Shown here: in pieces, positions 22,739 to 32,768 of the stretch
Position numbering within the stretch: the first letter of the stretch is position 1
How the letters are laid out: every line of letters begins with the position of its first letter
Origin: Sipunculus nudus
Taxonomy: Eukaryota; Annelida; Sipuncula; Golfingiida; Sipunculidae
Direction: 5' to 3'
Length of the DNA stretch: 64,000 nucleotides
NCBI GenBank assembly: GCA_026874595.1
Contig: CM049319.1
Coordinates: forward strand, 2,694,601-2,758,600
Made by a program: the position numbers and the translations under genes
Notes under the pieces: generated by a model
Told to the model about the DNA's origin: nothing
What the model saw: the letters and a program-made list of their open reading frames with translations, nothing else
Databases searched by the model: none

Positions 22739-24256
22739 CAAAGTAATAACAACAAGGCAATGCAAAAGACTAATGAAAGGAAAATATTACAAGTCCGCAA
22801 ACCCCACTGGATGCATAAAATTTCAAAGTAATACAAAATCTCAATCTCCCTTTTAAAAACATAAGCTATACCCTATACATGCTGTTTTCACCCTGTTCAT
22901 GCACAAAGTGCAATGTGACATGTATCACAGTTACACAGGGGAATATTACAAAGTTACAAAAAGCAATACATTACATGTACAAGAACAAGCACTTCAATGT
23001 GATGCAAGCAAATTTCATAGCGCATGCGCAAAGTTCATGCATAATAGTTCATATCAAATGCAGGAATAAGTTCATAAAGACCTAGGTCTATAGCGGGGAA
23101 TAAATGTAAACAAAAGTGATACCTGTCGGAAGTGTCATGACGCGAGTGCCACCTGTCGACAATATCCGGCAAAGATGCGACGTCACGATCCTGTTGAATT
23201 GAGTGAGTGCTCCTATGGCGGCTTAAAAGAGTCTCTCGTAACTGTGCGCACCAAAATCACAAAACTCACTTTATTCGACGCAAGTCCAAGTCATTGATTT
23301 GAACTTAAACACACACACACCGCTGTGTTGAAGCAAAAATCCATGCAGCGGAGTTAATCCATGCTATGGCCAACGAACCATGCAAATCATGCACGAAGCA
23401 AAAGGACGTGTCCATTCACTGGAGCTCCAAAGAAACGTGAAAAGACAGCGATAGCGTAGCTGCTTGTGGAGGTACCCTCAACTTCACGGAATAAGTATAC
23501 TTGGATAAACCAAGTATACCGAAAACTCTAGGCCGTTTGGAGACGGTAGATGGCGCGAACCAAGCTCTGCTACCATTTGTAACGGTCCAGCCCCGGTGCG
23601 GAGCGCAGACCGATGTTGTGGTATTTCATCGCGACCCTCCGAACCTCCCAGAAACGAACCAAGGACAAGTGGCGATACATCGTTTAATGACCCTGGTGAA
23701 AAAAAAATATCATTGTGATGTGGAACGAGTGGTGTCGACAAAGTCCTATGGCAGAATCCATATATTACATATTACATATATAATATATAAGCGATACTGA
23801 TTTAAAACACATAAAAACAGCTTAAACCTTAAAACTTCCAATGAAGGCATTATGTACTATACTTTACAAAACACTAAAATATGACTTTGCGAGTTAGAAA
23901 AGGAAATAAATGACTGATATTATTAACAAGGCAACTCTAAGAAGCTAAGGGAATGAAATCATTTCTCAACTGAAGATAAAAAGATCAATGTGAAGTGACA
24001 CGAGTGGTGTCGACAAAGTCCTATGGCAGAGTGAGGGCTGAACGGACTTCGGGTCCGGGGTTTCCGCCACTCTGCACACTGTCAGGTGTTAGTTTGTTAA
24101 TAAAGCTTATTTACATAACATAGGCCGGACTTGGCAACACACAAGCGGGTCGTAGACGACATGAGCATTTTGGCCTTGTGTTGATACAACCCCTTATTTT
24201 AGCAACCAGGTCTGGCGGTCTTGTCCTGGCGATGCAAGAAACAAATACCCGTTACA
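22739..24256 (-). mobile_element. element A: second, full-length LTR copy
   Basis: On the minus strand it starts TGTAACGGGTATTTG at 24256, a typical LTR start, and ends near 22739 at the same base as the LTR of 19855. Length is about 1.52 kb. The left neighbour is B integrase and the right neighbour is B gag. These are not adjacent in element B, so it is not a simple solo LTR in one B copy. Recombination between A LTRs or a local duplication is needed. Only a couple of dozen differences from the other LTR are apparent by eye. Confidence 0.75.
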
Positions 24257-24732
24257 TGAATATGCTAGAGACAAAGAATGTGCATTTAATAGATGGTGTC
24301 AGTCTATGAAAATAGGTCAGGATTTTGAAAAACTCAAAACAACTAATTTTAATAGAAGAGTTCAAAAACATATCCGTAGTGACATTAAAATATTTTTGGA
24401 TGAACGTAATGAATTTGCCTTGACGCACCGCCCCAGTTATACCAGTCACAGGAGAAGGTATGATGAGAAGAGAGAGGGTAGTAATTAAAAGTCCAAAACT
24501 TGGTCGGAGAAAGGGTAGTCCCTACTATTGGGGTCACTCTGGATCAGGTAAACCATGGTCCGATAATGGTAAACCCCAGTATAAAAGTCAATCTGACTCT
24601 CCTGCTCCCAATAAAGAAGGACAACCTAGGACTGGACCCCAATATTGTACATTCTGTGAGTTCAAGGGGCATACAGAATCTGAGTGTTATAAAAAAGGTA
24701 AGGTCAAAGTAAACCTAAACCTAATGCATTAG
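24257..24732 (+). pseudogene. element B: gag C-terminus with zinc knuckle
   Basis: A frame from 24258 shows a capsid-end-like helical segment (RWCQSMKIGQDFEKL, RRVQKHIRSDIKIFLDERNE) to a stop at 24486. An overlapping frame from 24460 to 24732 continues with a basic Gly/Ser/Pro-rich stretch and YCTFCEFKGHTESECYKKGK, a perfect C-x2-C-x4-H-x4-C knuckle. The shift between frames may be decay. The N-terminal gag and any leader are missing, because A-LTR sequence borders it at 24256. Confidence 0.75.
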
Positions 24733-25330
24733 CTGTTACGCATAGCATGAAACCGGTAACAGTGCCCAGTAATCTAGAGACTAAAGGTGTAACACAAAGC
24801 CCTGTCCACGAAAGCTTTCAGCCCTTTGTGTTAGATGGCTTTGTTCAGTTAGAAGGTAACCATGCAAGAAAGGCCCGTGTTAAAATCTTAAGGGATCGGG
24901 GCAACACAAAGCCTCGTTTTGAGATCTGTTCTTCCCTTCTCTAAAGAGAGTTACACGGGGTGTTCAGTTCAAGTCCATGCAGGGCGTTAATTCGGAATGT
25001 TTAGAATTTCCATTACACAGAGTGAAACTAGAATCTGATTTAGTCTCTGAATTTGTAACTGTAGGTGTTTGTTCAAAGTTGCCAGTAGAGGGCGTTTTGC
25101 TCCTCCTAGGCAAGGATTTAGCTGGTGACAGAGTGAAAATTTATCCCAGAATGACAAAATTGCCGAGCACTGATAGGGACACAGACCTGCTCCAGCTGTG
25201 TAGTGACTCGAGCGATGAGTAAAAAGGCAAGTCTGAAACCAGAGAGTTCTTTACTTGACCTCTCGCAAACCTTCATGGCGCATTCAAATGATGACGTCAG
25301 TGGCTTAAAGCCCGATACGCGAGTAAATGT
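24733..25330 (+). pseudogene. element B: aspartic protease
   Basis: Frames at 24747-24944 and 24977-25222, separated by stops and a shift, form a retropepsin. The catalytic motif reads DRG instead of DTG/DSG (near 24898). VEGVLLLLGKDLAG near 25090 matches the later conserved LLGxDL motif. The Thr/Ser to Arg change alone would inactivate it. It lies between gag and integrase, the first pol domain. Confidence 0.7.
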
Positions 25331-26830
25331 AGAATCGCCCGCATATATTGCATGTGGCCCAAGTGGCACACCTAGTCCAAAGGACTCAACTACAAATGTA
25401 GTACAGGGTAAACAGACCCTGAATAGAAATCTCCAATGGAGTACAAACGGCGTAAAATCGCCTGATCAAAATGGGCAGGAACAGTTAAAGAAGGATAGGA
25501 GTGTAAAGAATGTAGAAGTTAGCATGAAAACTGATGCAAAAGAAATGCAAAAGAAAGATCCTGATATTGCCTCCCTTAGAGAAAATGCATTGACTTAAGA
25601 GGAAGCAGATAAAGTTCCTACTTGTTTCACCTTATAGAATGATGTACTAGTTAGAAAATATAGACTTCCCTCCATACCAGCGGACGAAACGTGGAAAACT
25701 CTTTATCAAACTGTAATTCCCCCCGAGTATCGCTCAGAAATCTTTAAACTTGCGCATGATCATCCTATGGCAGGACGCTTGGGTGTCAGGAAAACCAAAC
25801 ACAAAATTCTCCAACACTTCTATTGGCCCAAGTTAAAACGAGACGTGGCGAAATACTGTCAAACTTGTCATGTGTGTCAAATAATTGGAAAACCAACCCA
25901 CCAAATTAGTCCTGCGCCATACTCGCCCATACCAGCAACACATGATGCGTTTGAATCAATAATACTTGACTGTGTAGGACCGCTAAGAAAAACTAAACAT
26001 GGCAATGAATATATTCTAATAATCATGTGTACTGCAACTAGATTTCCAGAAGCTTTTCCTCTTAGAACCATATCTGCAAAGAAAATTGTTGAAGCTCTGG
26101 TTAAATTTTTACTACTTTTGGCTTACAAAGAACATTACAAACGGACCAAGGTTCAAATTTCATGTCAAATATATTTGCCCAGGTTATGGCAGAGCTAGGC
26201 ATAAAACATTACAAATCCAGTGACATACCATCCTGAGAATCAAGGTGCTCTAGAGCGATTTCACCAAACTCTCAAAAACATGATTAGAGCTTATTGTCTT
26301 GACACTGGGAACCAGTGGGATGAGGGTTTACCCTTTTTGATATTTGCGGCCCGAGAAGCAGTGCAAGAAAGCTTAGGGTTTAGCCCTTTTGAATTAGTGT
26401 ATGGGCAATGTGTAAAAGGCCCCCTTGCGGGGTAGAGTAGTCAAAGTAGCTTGTTAAAATATGTTCAGGAATGAAAGGAGAAGTTAAGTGGGGCAACTGA
26501 AATCGCCCAAGAACATTTAACGAATGCCCAAAACAAAATTAAAGTATAGTATGACTACAAAAAGATAATTTAAACCTGGTGATAAAGTTCTGGTATTATT
26601 CCCAATTTCAGGACAACCCCTACATGCAAGCAAAATACTCTGGACCATACAAAGTTGTAGAGAAGAAATCAGATTTGAATTATATGATAGATACTCCTGA
26701 TCGTAGAAAGTCGCAACAACTTTGTCACATAAATATGTTGAAAGAATATCAGGACAGATCAGCGGAAAAATCTCAATCTATCCCCCCCCCCCAAACAAAT
26801 TTGGTACTCATTAAAGAAACTGAATAGAAT
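25331..26830 (+). pseudogene. element B: integrase, located upstream of RT
   Basis: The sequence shows, in order, a linker, an HHCC finger (AHDHPMAG, then GRLG where the sister copy has GHLG, then YCQTCHVC), ILDCVGP with catalytic Asp 1, QTDQG with Asp 2 (reached after a frameshift near 26110), and YHPENQGALERFHQ with the catalytic Glu. The C-terminal GPY-type module follows (YSGPYKVVEKK, 26630-26680). Stops and shifts occur at least at 25597, 26196 and 26434. The complete integrase precedes RT, the reverse of normal Ty3/gypsy order. Confidence 0.88.
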
Positions 26831-26845
26831 GCCGAGGATGTTCTA

Positions 26846-27640
26846 ATGAAGAAAACTGAACATCCTGTAAAACTGAACAACTCTGATATTTTAAACAATT
26901 TAGATCAGAAATTGTCACATTTGGATTTCGATCAGTTGTCAGAGTTGAAGGAAATCAGGTATATGATGGAGAATGATATTATTGAAAACAGCAGTAGTGC
27001 CTGGAGTTCCCCTTGTTGGTTGGTAAAGAAGCCTGATATGACTTACAGATTTTGTACAGATTACTGAAAGGTTAACAATGTAACAAGAACAGATACTTAC
27101 CCTTTGCCTAGGGTGGAAGATTGTATTGATAGGATTGGAACTGCTACGTATATTAGCAATTTAGATTTGCTCCAAGGTTATTGGCAGTTACCTCTTACCG
27201 AACGGGCTAAGCAAATATCTGCGTTTGTAACGCCAAACGGTTTGTTCCAGTACAAAGTTATGCCCTTCGGAATGAAAAAAATGCGCCAGCCTGCTTCATG
27301 AGACTTATGAATTGTGTATTATTATCTGGCTTATATAGCTGTACTTGCTATATTGATGATGTTGTTGTATACAATCACATATGGGAAGGTCATAAACAAA
27401 GTTTGGTAGAACTCTTTGAGAGACTGAAAAAAGCTGGATTGACGGTTAATCTTGCCAAGAGTGATTTTTTGTTGTGCAACTGTAACATATTTAGGGCATG
27501 AAGTAGGTCAAGGTTGTGTAAAACCAATTACCAGTAAAGTATCTGCTATTGTAGAATTTCCAGTTCCTACTAATCGTAAGGAACTAATGCGATTCTTAGG
27601 AATGACTAGCTATTACAGGAAATTTGTCAGAACTTTGTAG
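26846..27640 (+). pseudogene. element B: reverse transcriptase
   Basis: Pieces at 26846-27067, 27104-27301 and 27298-27640 in two frames. SPCWLVKKPD and RFCTDY (then a stop) are the fingers. SNLDLLQGYWQLPL and MPFGMK form the palm, and YIDDVVVY the catalytic Y-x-D-D. YLGHEVGQG and FLGMTSYYRKF are the connection. The motifs are of Ty3/gypsy type, not copia type, even though integrase lies upstream. It is broken by at least two shifts and two stops. Confidence 0.88.
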
Positions 27641-28119
27641 AAGTTGTAAATCCGTCAACGGATCTGTTGAAAAAGAACATAGAATTCCATTAGAATAAAA
27701 ACCGTCAAAATGCTTTTGAAAGAGTCAAAGCTATATTTCAAAGTGCACCTGTGTTACAGTCTCCCAAATTTTGATAAACCGTTTTCTCTCATGACGGACG
27801 CCAGTAATTGCGGTGTAGGCGCTGTGCTCATTAAAGACTTTAACATAAGTCATCCGGTTTGCTGCTATTCAAAGAAATTTTTACCTCATCAAAAGAATTA
27901 TTCTACTATTGAAAAAGACTTGAAGTATATTTGGGTTCTACGCCTTATGATATAACTGTCTATACAGATCATAATCCAATAACATTTCTTCATAAGATGA
28001 AGAATAATAACCAGAGATTAATGGGATGGAGTCTAGCCCTGTCAGAGTTTAACCTAGTTATCAAACACATCAAGGGCTCCGATAACATAATCGCTGATAC
28101 GTTATCGAGACGTCATTAA
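27641..28119 (+). pseudogene. element B: RNase H, last pol domain
   Basis: FSLMTDASNCGVGAVL carries the first catalytic Asp. KNYSTIEKDL is the Glu helix, VYTDHNPITFL the third region, and GSDNIIADTLSRRH the final Asp region, directly followed by the stop at 28117-28119. No integrase follows; only ~250 bp separate the stop from the purine tract and LTR. This confirms that RNase H ends pol in this element. Confidence 0.88.
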
Positions 28120-28370
28120 TTCTGATGATTGACTCTTGTTATAGCATCGGATATGTTCTGTCCTTTTGAAGAGCTGTATTACATATATTACATGTATTAA
28201 AATATTGATGATTATTATTGTATAAGAAATATTGAATGATACTATTTGTGATAATGATAATTAATAGTCTATAAGATGTCAACTTTAAGATGTCATATTA
28301 CTCATATACTCGTCATACATGATACAGTACTAATGCTTTGCTCTCTTTACCTGTCTTTAAGGGTTGGGGG
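28120..28370 (+). other. element B: 3' untranslated stretch with polypurine tract
   Basis: A non-coding AT-rich stretch after pol. It ends in AAGGGTTGGGGG (28359-28370), a good candidate polypurine tract, immediately before TGTTGCTG. Confidence 0.5.
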
Positions 28371-29060
28371 TGTTGCTGTGGACTCACCCGGACATCATAA
28401 GATGACGCTACGAAGTGATGTAACCGCCCCCCCCCCCCCCCCCCCCGTTTCCATGTTTATGGATCCATCCCGCCATCAGTGACTACTGACGCGCTTTGAG
28501 AAGCATAAACACTATTCTGGGACCATTCAGTGCTGGTTTTGCAGAACTAACGGCGCTATCGTTTCTCTCAAGCGAAACCACAAACTTCTGTGGTTTCAAC
28601 CTATTGTTGGAAGCCTATAAAACGAACTCGCCTACAGCACGAGGCGGGACTATCGATTTTGCTACGCCACGTTAATGTTTTCCCCGGGGACCGTGACGTT
28701 GGGCTCTTGGTCCCCAAGCCCACGGGATGCCATGAACTTTACTATGTAGGAAGAGGAGAGACTTTATTTTGATGCCACCTTGATTAATACAGGACTTCAG
28801 TTTTGTGTGTGCCCGAACTATGTGTTGAAGATGAACCTCAGTTTCTCATATACCGGATTCAGTTAAGTATTTCGTTGCAGTTTGTTATTTAGAGACTCAG
28901 TTTTTCTTCAGAGACTTTGTTATAAATTGCGTTATGTGTCGACTATCATATTATTTGTGTACGAATGTAAATATTGTAATATATTAATATAGCACTGTTT
29001 TTGCACCCATATTTTGGTTACGTATTCATTTGAAGGTAACGTGTCTGAGCATATGTGTTA
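28371..29060 (+). mobile_element. element B: 3' LTR
   Basis: It starts TGTTGCTG right after the purine tract and runs to the point where similarity to the 5' copy ends (29060). CCTATAAAACG at ~28615 is a TATA-like box in a GC-richer promoter-like patch. A C-run lies at 28428-28446. The last 327 bp repeat 14106-14433. The exact 3' end and target duplication are uncertain, because the outer flank and the inner flank of the 5' copy differ. Confidence 0.7.
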
Positions 29061-29104
29061 CGGTTCAGCCTGAGTAGTTTATTTGGTGTGAAAATGGACC
29101 GTAA

Positions 29105-29177
29105 CAATATATATATTTATATATATATGTATATATATATATGTATATATATATGTATATATATACATATATATATA
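29105..29177. repeat. (TA)n microsatellite
   Basis: TA tract with TG and TT interruptions. Confidence 0.95.
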
Positions 29178-30440
29178 GGAGGTAGAGTTACCCTCCGTTG
29201 TAAAGTGCTCTATGGCCTACAGACTAGGCTAGAGCGGTATAACTCTAAACTCTTCAGTGTTGTTTTTCTTCAGAGTTATATACAATTATGATTACTATGA
29301 AGGTGAAGGCTGTTCGTGTGTTGGCGTGACCAAGAGAACCTGCGGGCCCTGGGTGCGTAATCGTCTTCATTGATGGGTCATACAAACGAGAAACCCCCAA
29401 AAGGCGCACTCGTTTGTGAGTGAAATCGGGCACGGCCTTATCATTATCGTTGCAGAGCGCTCACCCTGGGTGGTAGCCGACCGTGATCAATACTTCATGT
29501 CGGATTAAAATTCTATATTTTACCTTAGTGTAAAAAAATGGCACAATATAAGTTTAATACTGTGATAGAACATTATATATTACATTCTCTATAAATCTCA
29601 CGACCTGTCAATACGCAATCTTAAAGACTAATACAGGATTAATAACTTTATGAATTTATAATGTATTCCCATAGCATACATTTTCACAATTAAATTTTTA
29701 ATCACCATATCTTGAGCATCTGCAGAAACCAATCCGGTTTCGGACTACGTGATAGGGCAGCATCACACGCTTCCTCTTATTTTATATCCTGGCATCAATC
29801 ATTCCCGGAGACGACTGCTTCTGCCTGCAGGCCCTGGGTGCCCCTGTCCCAATGCACTTGTATGTAATAAACTGTTTATAGGTTAATTAGCGAGAATACA
29901 ATATTTCGACCAGACGACCCTACATTGACATGGTCACTCAGAGGATGAGGGTCGCTGTTGGCGTCTGGCGATCGAGATGCTGGTGTGTTGGAAGATAATA
30001 GATCGAGTTCTTTCCAGGAACATTTAGAATTCAAAGCAGAATCCAAACTTTGAGGATACAGTGTATGCCTGATTGGTATTATGATTCTCTAAAAAAATAG
30101 GCGAACTATACTTGGTTGTTTTATAAAAAAAACCTGTACTGTTATGCAGTACTACGGTGAAGGAGATAAAACTGTAATTTCCAAGTATCAATGATTTTTC
30201 TATATATCGAAAGGGGATATCAGAATCACTATAAATCTGTGACTGAATCCTTTTAATCATCAAATAAAGGTCGCGGTACTGTCAATGGATAGTTTTGAAT
30301 TTAACTGTGAGGGTTTTACTAAAAGTGAAATCAACAAAGGTGAAATTCATTTTTATCACCGTGAGTCTTTATAAATATAATCAATAGATTCTATGATAAA
30401 AAAAATAGTCTACAAAAAGGATACGAAAAATGACGATTAT
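29178..30440. other. intergenic DNA, no gene seen
   Basis: The phrase GGCCCTGGGTGC occurs twice (29347 and 29830) in otherwise dissimilar surroundings, perhaps old repeat fragments. No coding signal is seen. Confidence 0.45.
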
Positions 30441-30640
30441 CAGGGGTGGATCCAGGATTTAGGGGAGTCCAATAAGGAGGACTAATGAAAACCCCCCCAA
30501 AAAATCACAAGATCCGGAAAAAAGGGGGGGGGGGGTCCAGGCCGCAAAATTTTGTTTGAAACCGTTAAACATGCTTGCAGTGGATGAACGGGGGGGGGGG
30601 AGCTGGACCCCCTGGACTCCTCCCCCTAGACCTGCTTCTG
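30441..30640. mobile_element. short hAT-like MITE
   Basis: The left end starts CAGGGGTGGATCCAGGATTT, a terminus familiar from hAT elements. The right end, read in reverse, starts CAGAAGCAGGTCTAGGGGG and shares the purine-rich AGGAGTCC part. ATTAT borders both ends, a possible 5-bp duplication (hAT usually makes 8 bp). The element is only 200 bp and contains two G-runs. Confidence 0.55.
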
Positions 30641-31194
30641 ATTATGTAACTTTACAACAAGCTACATCTTACATGTCCTGCTACCAATGGACATGCAGCT
30701 CACTTTACAGTTTACACCGGGTCCTTTCTATTACAATGTGTCCTACAAATTGTTATTGATAGTTTTTTTTAATGTAACCATATAAACCATATATTGCGAG
30801 GGTATACATCCCAACACTCATCTTAAACAACAATTTACGCCCTTGCTTACTTTGAAACATGTTTTATAAACTTTGCCTATTATGTGGTGCTATATGAAGC
30901 TGTGTAATTAACACAGTTAAATAACCAAATAGTCTATCGTGTATCAGATAAGGAGATGTATTCATGCAAGAAACTAACATTCTCTATAAAAAATGTATAA
31001 AAAGCCCTTGTCACAACTAGATGATAATTTTATTAAAGCCATTTCCAATATTTGTACAAATGATAATGGGAAATAATAAACATTATTATCATTATTCAAT
31101 TATACAAGATTGTGGTCGTTCAGGTAATTAATGCTTGGAATATGATTCTTCATAATAAATTACAATTATCAGACAATCTATCTATCTATCTAAC
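30641..31194. other. intergenic DNA, nothing recognised
   Basis: AT-rich sequence without a coding-like frame or repeat. Confidence 0.5.
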
Positions 31195-31299
<105 letters not shown>

Positions 31300-31532
31300 C
31301 ATTGTTCTATGGTATGACACCAGAGCCTTGTAGTTATATAAATATAGTGTAATCTAAATTTGTAGTTTCTGCAACCCTTTTATTGTAGTACGTTTCTGAT
31401 GAAAATGGGAAGTGTTTTTGTAAAATATTCAAGACGTATTGATTCCATGTTTAAAGTTTATTTTTTTCCTTGATACTGCGAAGTAGTAAAAAATGTCCGA
31501 CACAATTTGATTCCTCTATATCAATATATTAC

Positions 31533-31563
<31 letters not shown>

Positions 31564-31613
31564 CTTTGTGTTTGCTCAAGTTCTGTTAACATGTACTTCA
31601 GAACATTTGTCAT

Positions 31614-31619
31614 TTTATT
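31614..31619 (-). terminator. candidate poly(A) signal of the receptor gene
   Basis: AATAAA on the minus strand, about 245 bp past the receptor stop codon at 31863. Position and motif fit, but no transcript evidence is available. Confidence 0.35.
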
Positions 31620-31862
31620 TCAGGGATGTAATTACATGCACGTGAAATTTTCATGATGTTACACTAATATCTCATTGTCCCTAAAACAATAACAGTGCGG
31701 TTATACATTAATTTTGTATTTGTGCCTCACCCAGAAAGAGCGACCACAAAATATTTGTTTCTGGTTATAAATATAACATATATAAGACAGGTTCTGTTTT
31801 GTAACATCATTCAGTTTCATAATTGTAATCGTTCCTGTTGATGGCACACCCCTTAAGCTACG

Positions 31863-32768
31863 TTACACACCTGTCTGTGCAATCTGTACTCGTCTTGCCG
31901 GATCAGGACTTCCATTACTGGTCAGGTTATCTGATAAAAGTCCCCTGAAAAAGATCCTTCCAGCTGTCCTAACCGATGGCAAACACATAGTGCTCAGAGC
32001 TAAAAGAAATCCTTGGGCAGCAAACAGGAGAGAAAATATTCCAATAAACAACCAGTTTTTAGTAAAATGACCGAAAAACCACATGACCCACGTCAACCCC
32101 ATCACTACAAACAGGCGAATGAAGAGTAAGATTTCCTTTTTAATGTTATCAGATGCCAACATCGCCTGGTTTGACTTAGATTTAAACAAGAGAATAAGCG
32201 ATACTACAAAACATCCTATGTTTGTTAACGCAGAGATAGCAGCTGGTATGACAAAGAAAATGAAAAGTGGGTAAGTGTAACCCATCCAACAATCAGCTCT
32301 CCCATACCCAGGTCGGAAGTGACCAGCAACAGGTGCATGGTCTATAATCAGAGTGATAACAGTGCAGAGTGTCGGGATTCCCCAAGCGACCAACGAGCTT
32401 TTTATAAACCGTAGCCTGCTTCTTCCTACAAGACGAAGACGCCAAGTGGAATAAGACATTTTACAAATACTCACTGAGAGAACGGACATCCATGCAAATG
32501 TGGCCAGGTAGCTCCAATGTTTCCCAACACTGGCCACATAACATAAATTTTTGTGCTTAGAATACACCGGTGATAAAATCAGAATCATAACTGAAGTTTC
32601 CATGGCAACTGCTAAACTTGTGTGTATTTTGCCCATAGGTTGACGGAGCTGAGGTATACACAGAGGTGCAGCGATTCGCACAGCCAGGAATGTAAATGAA
32701 ATAAAGAGAGCGGTGATCCATATTAGATTTAAAATCTTTCTCACATGAGATAATTTTCCCCCTTGTTT
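31863..32768 (-). CDS. receptor gene, seven-transmembrane part (secretin/Methuselah type)
   Basis: From the TAA at 32769 the same reading frame stays open to 31863, about 301 codons. Seven hydrophobic helices are visible: TM1 IWITALFISFTFLAVRI, TM2 VAMETSVMILIL, TM3 in HWSYLATFAWMSVLSV after the conserved Cys, TM4 SLVAWGIPTLCTVITLII, TM5 YPLFIFFVIPAAISALTN, TM6 LFIRLFVVMGLTWVMWFFG and TM7 LFIGIFSLLFAAQGFLLAL. The GKHWSY...W stretch and the WGIP and GLTWVMW motifs are family-B (7tm_2) hallmarks. The second Cys of the loop disulfide is in ADCWMG. The C-tail is short (~35 residues). There is no ATG near its start, so it depends on the upstream ectodomain frame or on readthrough. Confidence 0.85.
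   Translation of the reverse strand, partial: KQGGKLSHVRKILNLIWITALFISFTFLAVRIAAPLCIPQLRQPMGKIHTSLAVAMETSVMILILSPVYSKHKNLCYVASVGKHWSYLATFAWMSVLSVSICKMSYSTWRLRLVGRSRLRFIKSSLVAWGIPTLCTVITLIIDHAPVAGHFRPGYGRADCWMGYTYPLFIFFVIPAAISALTNIGCFVVSLILLFKSKSNQAMLASDNIKKEILLFIRLFVVMGLTWVMWFFGHFTKNWLFIGIFSLLFAAQGFLLALSTMCLPSVRTAGRIFFRGLLSDNLTSNGSPDPARRVQIAQTGV

Noticed and set aside
22739-24256. Simple solo LTR insertion into element B
   Set aside because: The two flanks are not adjacent in element B (integrase on the left, gag on the right).
16049-28119. Element B order explained as two halves of two normal gypsy elements
   Set aside because: Domains follow each other at normal spacing in one orientation, RNase H is directly followed by purine tract and LTR, and element A next to it shows what the normal order looks like.
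29440-29490. tRNA or tRNA-derived SINE
   Set aside because: No cloverleaf or matching A and B boxes could be drawn; no convincing tRNA was found anywhere in the window.
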